In this document: one piece after another, positions 16,502 to 25,762 of the stretch
How the letters are laid out: each line of letters starts with the position of its first letter
Numbering within the stretch: the stretch's first letter is position 1
Source: Bacteroidales bacterium
GTDB lineage: Bacteria; Bacteroidota; Bacteroidia; Bacteroidales; UBA1402
Direction: 5' to 3'
NCBI GenBank assembly: GCA_021373135.1
Contig: JAJFTH010000001.1
Span: 124,001 to 188,000 of the forward strand
DNA: 64,000 nucleotides
Notes under the pieces: model-generated
The model's input: only the letters and a program-made list of their open reading frames with translations
Database searches by the model: none
What the model was told of the DNA's origin: nothing
Translations under genes and position numbers: made by a program

Positions 16502-18142
16502 TTATTTCTTCTTTGCCGGTCTAGAATATTCATCCATTACAGCCTTAGCATTGGCATTTTTCGGATCTAATTCCAGAACCATGTTCCAGTATTTGGTTGA
16601 ATTTTCCTTGTCTTCTTTCAGATAATAATAGTAACCAAGATATTGATAGCAAGTAATCAAGTCTTTTTGATTTCCACCGACACCGTTATTTTCTTTTGCC
16701 TTATTCAAAATTGCATTGGCAGCAGCTTCATAATGAGGCTTTGCAAGTCCCAATGTAGTTTCTGGGTCAAGTAATGCATTCGTATGTCCTCTCCATAAAT
16801 AGCCGGTATAGCTTTCTGGCGTAAGATTGCAAACGGATGTGAATGCCGAATCAGCCTTGGCAATATATTCTTTAAACTGAGTCTTTCCAGCTTCTGTAGA
16901 ATCATTTGCCAAAGAAGAAGCTGCAGAATAATAAGCACGGCCCAATTGATAGTAATCAAGCACACCGACATAATCAGCACCCATTAAATCCATATACTTT
17001 TTATAACTAGCTGCTGCTTTTCCACTTTCTCCCATCTTGCTGTATACAGTATACAATTCTTTATAGACATCCGCCTTATTTGGATCTGATTCCAACATTT
17101 TGTTAAAGAGTTCCAACGCTTTGTTATAATCACCGGCATTAGACAGAATAATGGCATAAGCCATATAATCCAGCGGAATAAATCCTTTTTCACTTTTTAG
17201 TGTAAAAAAGTAATTGGCATAATTCAAACCGTTTACATGATCATTAACCTTGGATGCATTGTACATTCTAAAACGGTTTAATACAAAATTTGTAGAGTCC
17301 AAAGCCAATCCTTCATCTACCAAGGTGATCGATTTTTCAAACTGATCGGTAAAGAAGTACGCAGAAGCAAATCCTATAATATCTTCAACATTATAGGTCT
17401 TCTCAGCAAAGAATGAGGTATAAGCTTCGATAGCACTCTGATACATACCTTTCTTACTGTAGCTATTGCCTAACCCTCTATATGCAATGGTATAATCAGG
17501 ATGAGCTGCAATCACCTTATTAAGCATCTCAACAGACAAATTGGGATTGATTGATTCATAGACCTCGGCACACTTGATGGAGGCAACCGTATAATTCGGA
17601 TCAAAGTAAATTGCCTGCTCGTATTTTCCGGCAGCTTCACCTGATTTGTCTTCAGCTGCCAGGATATCACCTTCCAATGTATATATGAGCGGAGATTTTT
17701 TTCCAAACTTGCGTGCCATTTCAATTTTTGCAGTTGCAATGTCTTTCATTCCACATTCATAATATGCTCTTGCAATGGCAATATTGAGTTCCACATTCTT
17801 TTTATTCTTTTTCAAAGCAGTAGCAAAAATGGTTTCGGCCGCTTTTTGATCGGTCTTGAGTTGCAACTTTCCTTGTCCAATATAATTCAGCATAAATAGA
17901 GGATCCGCAGCAATACCCTTCTCATAATAAGCCTTGGCCTCATCCTTTTTACCCTCGGCAAAAGCAATTTCACCAAGATAATAGTTAGACTCAGCAGGAG
18001 ACTGTGAAACTTGTTTTTCAAAATATTTCTTTGCAGTCTGGTATTCTCCAAGACAGAAATAATCTTTTCCAAAGTTGCTCTGGGCATTTACAATCGTAGC
18101 CAATACAGCAAAAAGCGCAGTAAATAAGCGAATTTTCTTCAT
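16502..18142 (-). CDS. Secreted tetratricopeptide-repeat protein
   Basis: A 546-residue protein with a signal peptide (MKKIRLFTALFAVLATIVNAQ). It then consists almost wholly of TPR-like helix pairs, for example units around 40-75, 76-110, 160-195, 215-250, 330-400 and 500-540 (YYLKEDKENSTKYWNMVLEL, DPNKADVYKELYTVY). It is probably periplasmic and a scaffold for protein contacts. It is the last gene of the exbB-exbD-exbD-tonB-pstS-like operon, 43 bases after the PstS-like gene. A link to the energy-transduction machinery is inferred from this conserved neighbourhood; no enzyme motif is visible. Confidence 0.85.
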   Translation of the reverse strand: MKKIRLFTALFAVLATIVNAQSNFGKDYFCLGEYQTAKKYFEKQVSQSPAESNYYLGEIAFAEGKKDEAKAYYEKGIAADPLFMLNYIGQGKLQLKTDQKAAETIFATALKKNKKNVELNIAIARAYYECGMKDIATAKIEMARKFGKKSPLIYTLEGDILAAEDKSGEAAGKYEQAIYFDPNYTVASIKCAEVYESINPNLSVEMLNKVIAAHPDYTIAYRGLGNSYSKKGMYQSAIEAYTSFFAEKTYNVEDIIGFASAYFFTDQFEKSITLVDEGLALDSTNFVLNRFRMYNASKVNDHVNGLNYANYFFTLKSEKGFIPLDYMAYAIILSNAGDYNKALELFNKMLESDPNKADVYKELYTVYSKMGESGKAAASYKKYMDLMGADYVGVLDYYQLGRAYYSAASSLANDSTEAGKTQFKEYIAKADSAFTSVCNLTPESYTGYLWRGHTNALLDPETTLGLAKPHYEAAANAILNKAKENNGVGGNQKDLITCYQYLGYYYYLKEDKENSTKYWNMVLELDPKNANAKAVMDEYSRPAKKK

Positions 18143-18185
18143 TCTTCTATTTATTATATTTGTTTTTGATAAGTTATCCGGGAAT

Positions 18186-19130
18186 TTAAAATTTTGATTT
18201 CACAGAAACCAGACGCATCGGTCGGTTAGCAGGAACAAGACCGCATTTCAAGACAATTCGCTGACCACGATCGCCGGCAACAAAGTGTAGAACACCGGCA
18301 GGCAAGCCACCGGCAACATCGGAGGTAATCATATATATGTCACGTACCATAGGATACTCTTTTAAGGCCAAATAGGCAGCAAAAGGCTTATAACTGTTAT
18401 CTATCCTTGCATCTTCATAAGGGCTGACAGACATCACTCTGATATCGTCGATGAAGCTCAAGTTGGTCGTATCTTTTTTATTGCTAACCCAGCCGACACC
18501 AATAATACCGATAGCATTTGACGTGTTGGAAACAAAGTCAATCACTTCCTTGTTTGATTTCAATGCCTTTACATTTCCGGAAATAGCCTTGCCACCACAT
18601 ACAGAATCTTCTACATAACGAACTGTACTTGAATTTGGATTATCAAAGACAAGACGTATCGAACCTAATGAAGACTGTGGGTCTATTTCTTTCCAATCAG
18701 TTATTTCTCCATTCAATATTTTTTTAAATGTAGGAATACCGATGATTGAATCTTTATTTGTTTTGTTAATAATCAAAGCTATACCGTCGACAGCAATTCT
18801 TCTTGAACGGGGCACAAGTTTCTTTGATTTCAGGTAGTTAAATTCTTCAGCCGTCAAATCTCTTGCTGCAACAACTAAACGAATACTGTCTTTCATAAAA
18901 AGATTCATGGCAGTAACTTCGTCTGTATATATCGGCGTAACATGAGCTTCAGGATTCAAACCCTGAAAAACACTTATTTCCTCTTGGATAAGTGGTGAGA
19001 AACAATCTTCGCAAAGTATTGAAGCAATACCACTCGTCATCGTATCCATGCGAGTGATTTTCGGTTTTCTGTTACATGCAGTAAAAGATAACACAAGAGT
19101 AAGCATCAAAAAAAACCGAATATTTCTCAT
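18186..19130 (-). CDS. PstS-like substrate-binding lipoprotein
   Basis: A 314-residue protein with a lipoprotein signal (LVLSFTAC, Cys at 19), followed by a PBP-like fold of the phosphate-binding (PstS) type. Segments include GIASILCEDCFSPLIQEEIS, VAARDLTAEE, IALIINKTNKDS and ILNGEITDWKEI. No Pst transport genes are near. It lies between a small membrane protein and a TPR protein downstream of tonB, so its ligand may feed something other than the Pst transporter. The phosphate-type fold is clear; the ligand is not. Confidence 0.82.
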   Translation of the reverse strand: MRNIRFFLMLTLVLSFTACNRKPKITRMDTMTSGIASILCEDCFSPLIQEEISVFQGLNPEAHVTPIYTDEVTAMNLFMKDSIRLVVAARDLTAEEFNYLKSKKLVPRSRRIAVDGIALIINKTNKDSIIGIPTFKKILNGEITDWKEIDPQSSLGSIRLVFDNPNSSTVRYVEDSVCGGKAISGNVKALKSNKEVIDFVSNTSNAIGIIGVGWVSNKKDTTNLSFIDDIRVMSVSPYEDARIDNSYKPFAAYLALKEYPMVRDIYMITSDVAGGLPAGVLHFVAGDRGQRIVLKCGLVPANRPMRLVSVKSKF

Positions 19131-19235
19131 ACTAAAACAATTACGAGGCTAAGGTAGAAAAAAAACTAAAATCTAAAAAATCAAAATACGTTATTGTATG
19201 TAATACAATGATAAAATTCATAAAAAAGTGCTTAT

Positions 19236-19433
19236 TCAGATACTTTTCCAAATGGTCCATGCACGAAAAGCACCATAAATAAAGAATATGACACCAAAAA
19301 TGATGCGAAACGTCAAAGAGATGTTGGCAAACAGATTTGTAAAAACAAACAGGAAAGCCATTCCAAGATAAATCACGACCATGAAGACGCCCCACATTAA
19401 CTTAAAATTCAATTTATTATCTTTTAGTGTCAT
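19236..19433 (-). CDS. Small two-helix membrane protein
   Basis: A 65-residue protein with two hydrophobic segments (about 13-33 and 41-60) and a charged N-terminus (MTLKDNKLNFK). No known domain is recognised. It lies between tonB (78 bases upstream) and the PstS-like gene on the same strand, in a run that otherwise has few gaps. That position and clean hydrophobic periodicity make it more likely real than the overlapping alternative frame (19141-19395). It may be an accessory of the ExbBD/TonB complex. Confidence 0.6.
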   Translation of the reverse strand: MTLKDNKLNFKLMWGVFMVVIYLGMAFLFVFTNLFANISLTFRIIFGVIFFIYGAFRAWTIWKSI

Positions 19434-19511
19434 ATCAAAAATATTAAAAAGAAGAGAAGAATACTCTGATACAAAGCTTCTTCTCTTCTTAATTATTTGG
19501 TTATAAGATGA

Positions 19512-20330
19512 TTATTTCTGCAATTTATACAAAATCGGAAGTGTATAATAAACCGGAACATTACGTCCATTTTGTCTTCCCGGAATCCAGTTAGGCATCA
19601 TTCTCACAACACGGATAGCTTCCTTATCACATGCAGGGTCAAGACCACGAATGACTTCAACATTGGTCACAGCACCGGTTTTACTTACCACAAAACGAAT
19701 GGTAACACGCCCTTCAATACCTAATTCAGAAGCTGCAGCAGGATAATGCAGATTATCACTGATAAACTTGAATAGTTCATCTTCACCACCCGGGAATTGA
19801 GGCATCTGTTCTACTCCATAAAGCGGTTTTTCTTCTATAATCTCTTTATGCTGCTGAAGGTCTGCAATATCAACGCCATGTTCTTCGTCGTTACCTTTTA
19901 CATCAGCCATTGAAATCTGTACTTTTGATTCCAGAAGGTCTTTCTGTGATTTCATCTGATCTTCATCGGATACTTCTGATGCGTCAGCGATTACAGGAGG
20001 TGTAAATCTGATGGTACTCTTCAAAGGAACGGGTGGAGGAGCCTGTTCCTTATGGATAATCTGCTCTTCTTTCAGTTGATCCTCCAGTTTCAGATCGGAT
20101 AGTACTGTTTTTTCAGTCATTGCCTCCTTTGGTATAAGGTTTTTCTTGACTGTTTCAATCAAGCTTGGAAGAAAAGCCACAAAAACAACAAATAAAATAC
20201 ACAGCACGAATGCATATATATGTCGTTTACTGGACGACTTACGCATATAAAAAGCACCATAACTTTTATTTTTGCCTTCGAAGACTAAATCACACCATTC
20301 CTGAGAATTTAAATTTATTTCTTTTGCCAC
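19512..20330 (-). CDS. tonB: TonB-type energy transducer (cluster 2)
   Basis: A 272-residue TonB. A cytoplasmic segment contains GKNKSYGAFYMRKSSSKRH, and a single helix (about 35-55) follows. A Glu/Pro linker (KEQAPPPVPLK near 95-105) comes next. The C-terminal domain from about 175 has PQFPGGEDELFKFISDNLHYP, GRVTIRFVVSKTGAVTNVEV and RVVRMMPNWIPGRQNGRNV, all standard for Bacteroidota TonB. It energises outer-membrane receptors. It follows two exbD genes and exbB in the same operon. Confidence 0.93.
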   Translation of the reverse strand: MAKEINLNSQEWCDLVFEGKNKSYGAFYMRKSSSKRHIYAFVLCILFVVFVAFLPSLIETVKKNLIPKEAMTEKTVLSDLKLEDQLKEEQIIHKEQAPPPVPLKSTIRFTPPVIADASEVSDEDQMKSQKDLLESKVQISMADVKGNDEEHGVDIADLQQHKEIIEEKPLYGVEQMPQFPGGEDELFKFISDNLHYPAAASELGIEGRVTIRFVVSKTGAVTNVEVIRGLDPACDKEAIRVVRMMPNWIPGRQNGRNVPVYYTLPILYKLQK

Positions 20331-20358
20331 TTCGTATTATTTTTAAAGTTTTAAAATA

Positions 20359-21024
20359 TTACTTTATATCTGAGGCTTTAGTGAGAGCACCTTGTTTCTG
20401 AAGATTTTCAACAAGATATTTATCTCCCGCTTCCACATCAACAATGGCATATTTCCCAATGCTACAAATTTGCATTTCATCAAGCGCATCGATCAGGTTC
20501 ATATAAGTAGACTCGTCAGTCGGTTTGATAATGACAACCTGTCCATCTTTTGAGTCTTTGATTTCCGCGACTTGCTTGGTAAAATCCGCATCTGAAATCT
20601 GTTTCTTATATTTCAGTTGTTTTAGCTTTTGTACCTGAGCTACACCAACCTTGTTACGTTCCAGCAAAAGACTACGCAGGCTGTTCTTATCTTCAGCACC
20701 TCCGTAATTTGCAACCTTAGTAGAAGAGTAATCTTTATAATTAGGTTTACCAAGATAGTAATAGACCTTATCGTCAGCACCCAATATCAAGGTAATGGCA
20801 TTGGTATCCTTTACCTTATTTTTCTCTTGTTCAGTTAAATTTTTGTCTTTTGTAGGCATTACAATTTCCATTGTCTGCGGTTTGGACATAGAGGTACAAA
20901 GCATAAAGAAAGTGATCAACAACATATTCATGTCCACCATAGGCGTAAAGTCTACACGTGTCTCTTTTTTATGTGGTTTACCTTTCTTTGGCTTGTCGCC
21001 GCCGCCAGTATTTACTTCTGCCAT
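20359..21024 (-). CDS. exbD: ExbD/TolR protein, second copy in cluster 2
   Basis: A 221-residue ExbD, longer than the E. coli protein (141). A Lys/Gly-rich N-terminus precedes one helix, with Asp31 in TPMVDMNMLLITFFM as the conserved membrane aspartate. The periplasmic part carries an insertion of about 60 residues (roughly 70-145) relative to cluster 1 ExbD. It ends 28 bases before tonB. Tandem, unequal ExbD paralogues after one ExbB are common in this phylum and may form a heteromeric stator. Confidence 0.92.
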   Translation of the reverse strand: MAEVNTGGGDKPKKGKPHKKETRVDFTPMVDMNMLLITFFMLCTSMSKPQTMEIVMPTKDKNLTEQEKNKVKDTNAITLILGADDKVYYYLGKPNYKDYSSTKVANYGGAEDKNSLRSLLLERNKVGVAQVQKLKQLKYKKQISDADFTKQVAEIKDSKDGQVVIIKPTDESTYMNLIDALDEMQICSIGKYAIVDVEAGDKYLVENLQKQGALTKASDIK

Positions 21025-21099
21025 ATTCTTTTTATTTTTTAATAATCAATTCTAAAGCCACTCCATTTTGATCTAAGCCATAGAGTGATTATGCTTTGT

Positions 21100-21723
21100 T
21101 TAGAATCCGGGGGGCATACCCTCCAAACTCGTAATAAGATTATATCTGTTCTGCTTTATATCCTGAAGCGTACTCAGTACATTCTTGACTTTAGGATATG
21201 GAGTAGTTCTATCAGATTTGATGGCGATGGTGATATCCTCACCAACCAATTCCTTGTTCACAGCAACAGCATTCACAACCCAGGTTTTTAACTGATTATT
21301 CGTACTGTCTGCAGGGACGCCATATTGTTTTAATGCTTTGTCCTGATCTTCTCCATCCATATCCAGGAATTTCGGCAGAAGTCTGATGTCAATACCAATA
21401 TTAGGCTGATTGACAAAGGACTTTAACTGCTTTTCCGTGAATGTGATATTATAATCTTTAGCGACTCTCTTCAATACTTCCAATTTTGTAGCTGGTCTGT
21501 CCAGATTCAAATAAACTTTTCCGGTCGGATCGATCAAAATCATCAATCGATTGGACTCTGGAATCTTTATCTCTGAAACTGATGCAGGTGTTGATAACTG
21601 CACCGGTTCTTTAGGAATAAAGTTTGCAGTAAGTATGAAGAATGTCAGCAAAAGTACAGTAACATCACTCATTGCCGTCATGTCAATAAGCGTACTCTGT
21701 CTTTTTCCTTTTACCTTCGGCAT
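21100..21723 (-). CDS. exbD: ExbD/TolR protein, first copy in cluster 2
   Basis: A 207-residue ExbD with a single N-terminal helix (about 20-38) and the conserved membrane aspartate at Asp20 in TAMSDVTVLLLTFFILT. An extended periplasmic domain follows, with a charged insertion around 85-150 (LPKFLDMDGEDQDKALKQYG). It lies 55 bases after exbB and 75 bases before the second exbD. The two ExbDs differ enough in the insert to suggest distinct roles. Confidence 0.92.
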   Translation of the reverse strand: MPKVKGKRQSTLIDMTAMSDVTVLLLTFFILTANFIPKEPVQLSTPASVSEIKIPESNRLMILIDPTGKVYLNLDRPATKLEVLKRVAKDYNITFTEKQLKSFVNQPNIGIDIRLLPKFLDMDGEDQDKALKQYGVPADSTNNQLKTWVVNAVAVNKELVGEDITIAIKSDRTTPYPKVKNVLSTLQDIKQNRYNLITSLEGMPPGF

Positions 21724-21778
21724 ATCTTTTTTTCTTTAATTTATTTAGAGTGAACCCATCAAGATTCACAAACAATCG

Positions 21779-22588
21779 TTATTTTCCAAGATGTTTGGTG
21801 GTATAGGTTTGACCTACTGCAAAACCTACTTCATCAACAGCATTGGTTATATTTTCCACTTTTTGTGCAAAATAGTTGTAGAAGATAATGGCCATAGCAC
21901 CAGTTGCGATACCGGAAGCCGTATTGATAAGAGCTTCAGAAATAGCGGTTGACAGAGCAAGAGAGTCTGGCGAACCTTCCTGACCCAAAGCAGCAAATGC
22001 ACGTATCATACCAAGTACCGTTCCGAGAAGTCCGAACAACGTACCAAGTGTAGAGATAACAGCAATAACCGGCAAGTTCTGTTGCATGGAGGGCATCTCC
22101 AAAGCGGTCGCTTCTTCAAGTTCTTTTTGGATGATGGCCGCTTTTTCGTCATTGTTCATACCCTGGATCTTTTCAACGTCTTCATATCTGATCAAACCGG
22201 CATTCAGGATGTTGGCAACAGTTCCTTTTTGTTTGTCACACATTTCACGTGCACCGGCGATGTCACCTTCTGCCAATTTTGCTTTTACGTTCATAACAAA
22301 TTTTGTCTGATTTGCTTTACCTTTCATTCTTCTAAAAGCAAAAGCGCGTTCAACAGAAAGAGTCAATACGGTCAACAACAATGTAAGGATGATAGGAACG
22401 ACAAATCCGCCTTTATACATGGTCGCAAAGATCTTACCTTGAAGTGGAGCCCCTTTCTCGTTAAAACCGGAGGGATCACCGCAGACAAATACGAAAAAAC
22501 ATACAGCAACAATAGCACAACCGAAAATGACCAACGCAGCCGATACACTACGAGTTTTCTTGACCTTCTTTTGTTTTTTGGTTTCCAT
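21779..22588 (-). CDS. exbB: MotA/TolQ/ExbB proton channel protein (cluster 2)
   Basis: A 269-residue inner-membrane protein. A basic N-terminus (METKKQKKVKKTR) precedes a first helix (about 17-36) that the cluster 1 protein lacks. Another helix follows at 60-80, and the proton-channel core at about 165-245 contains VIAVISTLGTLFGLLGTVLGM and ALINTASGIATGAMAIIFYN. It is the first gene of a seven-gene minus-strand run. A -7 element at 22737-22744 is the likely promoter. Confidence 0.93.
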   Translation of the reverse strand: METKKQKKVKKTRSVSAALVIFGCAIVAVCFFVFVCGDPSGFNEKGAPLQGKIFATMYKGGFVVPIILTLLLTVLTLSVERAFAFRRMKGKANQTKFVMNVKAKLAEGDIAGAREMCDKQKGTVANILNAGLIRYEDVEKIQGMNNDEKAAIIQKELEEATALEMPSMQQNLPVIAVISTLGTLFGLLGTVLGMIRAFAALGQEGSPDSLALSTAISEALINTASGIATGAMAIIFYNYFAQKVENITNAVDEVGFAVGQTYTTKHLGK

Positions 22589-22933
22589 AATAATTAAAAT
22601 GTTTGTTTTTATAATTGATTGATTATTTCATTGGCTCTTAAGCACGAATGTATATCCTCCATAATTCATCGACAAATCACTAATGGCAAAAGGCATATGC
22701 GCACAATAATCCACATCTCCTTCTGATTTAAGTCTGCAAATATACAAATGGATTTTCAGCAGATTTACTTTTTTCCCAATTATTATTTGCAAATAATTGT
22801 TAAAGATAAAACAAAAAAGGCTCTTTAAACAAAAAAAAACGGCATATTTAATTTTTTATAAGTCTATATGATATTATATTTGCTTCAATTTAGCGTTAAT
22901 TAATATTCATTTTTTAAAAAATTAAAAGCAAAG
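22589..22933. other. AT-rich spacer upstream of exbB cluster 2
   Basis: This 345-base gap holds no gene that I can support. The minus-strand TATATTTG at 22737-22744 is the likely operon promoter, leaving a leader of about 140 bases. On the plus strand a TATATTTGC-like sequence near 22874-22882 points into the serine hydrolase gene and has no obvious product. The rest is poly-A/T sequence without a clear terminator hairpin for the serine hydrolase gene. Confidence 0.5.
22737..22744 (-). promoter_or_regulatory. Probable -7 element of exbB cluster 2 operon
   Basis: The minus strand reads TATATTTG followed by C, a full match to TAnnTTTG. At the 19-base spacing upstream stands TAAA instead of TTTG. 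It is 148 bases upstream of the exbB ATG, the only good match in that direction. Confidence 0.45.
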
Positions 22934-24178
22934 CTAATTCAACGACATCATAACAGCCCTTAAGAAATCTCCCCAAATATCATTCTTTTGCCACGACTCT
23001 CTATTGGTATAGAACAGGATAACCAGTTCGTTTTCAGGATCAATCATGTACTCTGTTCCGTAACAACCTCCCCAGCAAAGTGAACCTGGTGTTTTCATCG
23101 TACGTGCAAAAGTCTCTTCCGTAGCGATTTCCAGACCAAGACCGAATTTATAATTGCCCTCGGCACCAAACAGCTGATCAGAACACATTTGCTCAATGGT
23201 CTTTCTGGATAAGATCCTATTCTTATGATAAACGCCTTTGTCGAGAATCATCTGACAGAGATGCGCATAATCTTCAATGGTACCGCTCAAGCCGGCACCT
23301 CCTCCAAAATACAATTTGTTTTGAGCCAGCGGATAAAAACGAGATATGGGATTTGTAGCAAGTGCCACAGGAGCATCCTGTTCAGGCTTCTGATATAAAG
23401 GCACCAAGCGGTCAAATTTCTTTGGTGGCAAATAAAAATAGGTATCCTCCATATTAAGAGGATCCAACACCCGATTTTTGATCAGAGAATCCAGACGCAT
23501 TCCGGATATGACTTCTGCCAAATGGCCAGCCACATCTATACTGAAGCCATAGGTAAAACCGTTTCCAGGATCGTGCTGAAGGGGAAGTTTGGCGATACGC
23601 TCCACAACCTCTTTCGTCGTCACTTGTTCTGCATAATTAATTATTTGCAAATCCTGATTATAGGTGTTATAACCCAACCCACTGCTATGACTCAATAGCT
23701 GACGAATGGTGATGTCACCATCGGCTGGCCTGGTGACCAAGTTGTTTTCAGCAACAGTACCAGAAACATAGACTACCGGATTTGAAAACTCTGGCAAAAA
23801 TTTCTTCACAGGATCCTCCAAACTAAACAAACCTTGTTCATATAAAGTCATCAGAGCGACCGTCGTGATTAGTTTTGTCTGAGATGCCATGCGAAAGATG
23901 GCATCCTTTTTCAATTTTTTGTCGTTCTCACGATCGGCGAGTCCGAAAGACTTATAATAAATTGGTTTTCCATGGTATGCCACATAACATACAGCAGAAG
24001 GAAGAACGTCCTTTGCAACCGCATTTTCCATCAACCTGTCAACATTCTTATCCAACCGGTGCAGGTTTATCACGGTTTTAACCGGAGGAACATTTTGTAC
24101 CTGCTTATTGGATGCTTGTAGGTTTGATCCGGATAAAAGAAAACAAAGTAACATCAGAGAAAAAAGCGGCAGTCTCAT
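22934..24178 (-). CDS. Secreted serine hydrolase, beta-lactamase/class C-PBP family
   Basis: A 414-residue protein with a signal peptide (MRLPLFSLMLLCFLLSG, first 23 residues). The catalytic SxxK motif is S99-Q-T-K102, and the second motif is Y210 within FTYGFSIDVAGHL. These fit the serine beta-lactamase-like/esterase family VIII group, which includes peptidases and esterases acting on cell-wall or small-molecule substrates. True beta-lactamase activity is not implied, and a KTG box is not evident. It follows pepD by 53 bases and may share its transcript. Confidence 0.87.
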   Translation of the reverse strand: MRLPLFSLMLLCFLLSGSNLQASNKQVQNVPPVKTVINLHRLDKNVDRLMENAVAKDVLPSAVCYVAYHGKPIYYKSFGLADRENDKKLKKDAIFRMASQTKLITTVALMTLYEQGLFSLEDPVKKFLPEFSNPVVYVSGTVAENNLVTRPADGDITIRQLLSHSSGLGYNTYNQDLQIINYAEQVTTKEVVERIAKLPLQHDPGNGFTYGFSIDVAGHLAEVISGMRLDSLIKNRVLDPLNMEDTYFYLPPKKFDRLVPLYQKPEQDAPVALATNPISRFYPLAQNKLYFGGGAGLSGTIEDYAHLCQMILDKGVYHKNRILSRKTIEQMCSDQLFGAEGNYKFGLGLEIATEETFARTMKTPGSLCWGGCYGTEYMIDPENELVILFYTNRESWQKNDIWGDFLRAVMMSLN

Positions 24179-24231
24179 AAGATTGTGTTTTTTAAGGTTA
24201 CCTTTTTAGAAAAGTGTAAAAAATATACAGC

Positions 24232-25686
24232 CTATATTTCCACCAATAATGTAGTCAAATAGTCCCAAAATCTTTCTACACTGGCAATTTCTACTTTTTC
24301 ATCCGGAGAATGCGGGAACGAAATGTTAGGTCCGAATGAAATCATATCCATTTTACCAATGGCATCCTGTATGATTCCACATTCCAACCCTGCATGAATG
24401 ACATTCACATTAGGCTTTTTTCCGAATTTTTCCTCATATATTCTTGCCATAAGATCCTTTAAAGGAGATTCCAGATTGGGCTGCCATCCTGGATAATCTC
24501 CGGATTCTGTGACTTTGGCGCCAGCCAATGAAAAACAACTCTGAAGTGAAGATACCAAGGACCTCTTCATAGATTCGGCAGCACTTCTGATCAAGAACTG
24601 ACAAGTGATCAATCCTTCTTTGGATTCACAGATGGCCAGATTGGAGGATGTTTCAACAATGCCAGAAATACCCGGGATCATTCGCAAAACCCCGTCATGA
24701 GCAGCTTCGATGGCGTTAATCACGTCATCCTGAACATCTTCAGGTATTAGCCCTGATGGCAAATCAACCTGGTCAATTGTAAAATATAGCTGGTTTTCGA
24801 TACCCTTATATTCTTCGTTGATTTGATCTTCATAATCAGCAACGGCCTCAGCCAAATCAGCTAAACCGTCTTCAGGAATAGTCACAATAGCATAAGCCTC
24901 ACGCGGAATGGTATTCCTGAGCGACCCGCCGCCAAAAGAGGCCAGACGAACTTCATTTTCTGCCACCATTCTTTTCAAAAAGCGGAAAAGCAACTTATTG
25001 GCGTTTGCTCTGCCCAATAAGATATCCAGCCCGGAATGACCTCCCTTGAGTCCTTTCAGGTTTAACTTGACAGCGATGTCACCTTCAGGGACAGGAACAT
25101 TATTTTCATATTCAAATTCAGCAGTCAGATTCACCCCACCCGCACAACCGACAAAAAGATCACCTTCATGCTCTGAATCCAGATTGACCAAAATCCGACC
25201 GTCAATTTCACCAGCTTTCAGACCAAAGGCTCCATACATGCCAGTTTCTTCATCAATGGTAAAGAGTGCTTCTATCGGTCCATGTTTAATTTCGCTGGAT
25301 GCCAATACAGCCATGGCTGCAGCAACGCCTATTCCATTATCTCCACCCAGAGTCGTTTCGTTCGCTTTGACCCAACCGTCTTCTATTCGTGCACAAATCG
25401 GATCTTTTTCAAAATCATGCTGAACATGGTTGTTTTTTTGAGGAACCATGTCCAAATGCGCTTGAAGAACAATACCAGGCCTATTTTCCATACCAACTGT
25501 CGCCGGTTTTTTTATCAGGATATTTCCAGCTTGATCTTTCACCGTTTTCAATCCCAAAGTCATACCGAAATTGAACATAAAATCCTGAATAGGGCCCATG
25601 AATCCTGATGGACGAGGTATTTGTGTCAAATCTGAAAAATAATTCCAAAGAGCTTTTGGATTCAATTGTCTAATATTTTCTACCAT
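24232..25686 (-). CDS. pepD: Aminoacyl-histidine dipeptidase (M20 family)
   Basis: A 484-residue cytoplasmic zinc dipeptidase of the PepD type, which cleaves Xaa-His dipeptides such as carnosine. Metal-binding and catalytic residues: H77 and D79 (QAHLDMV), D116 (GGDNGIG), and E146-E147 (DEETG). The lid domain contains GLKGGHSGLDI and the C-terminal His lies in GPNISFPHSPDE. Length and order are typical. It lies between a flippase-like gene (76 bases upstream) and the serine hydrolase on the same strand. Confidence 0.94.
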   Translation of the reverse strand: MVENIRQLNPKALWNYFSDLTQIPRPSGFMGPIQDFMFNFGMTLGLKTVKDQAGNILIKKPATVGMENRPGIVLQAHLDMVPQKNNHVQHDFEKDPICARIEDGWVKANETTLGGDNGIGVAAAMAVLASSEIKHGPIEALFTIDEETGMYGAFGLKAGEIDGRILVNLDSEHEGDLFVGCAGGVNLTAEFEYENNVPVPEGDIAVKLNLKGLKGGHSGLDILLGRANANKLLFRFLKRMVAENEVRLASFGGGSLRNTIPREAYAIVTIPEDGLADLAEAVADYEDQINEEYKGIENQLYFTIDQVDLPSGLIPEDVQDDVINAIEAAHDGVLRMIPGISGIVETSSNLAICESKEGLITCQFLIRSAAESMKRSLVSSLQSCFSLAGAKVTESGDYPGWQPNLESPLKDLMARIYEEKFGKKPNVNVIHAGLECGIIQDAIGKMDMISFGPNISFPHSPDEKVEIASVERFWDYLTTLLVEI

Positions 25687-25762
25687 GATACCATTAGTTT
25701 AACGTATCGAAATAATTGATTTACGGTTTTTATATCCGCGTTATTTACAAAGATAATATTAT

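Noticed and set aside
19141..19395. 84-residue minus-strand frame next to tonB
   Set aside because: It overlaps the more convincing two-helix membrane frame 19236-19433 and begins inside the PstS-like gene spacer with poor composition.
22853..22890. Plus-strand TATATTTG-like promoter in the gap before the serine hydrolase
   Set aside because: It points into a minus-strand gene with no plus-strand product; probably a chance AT-rich match.
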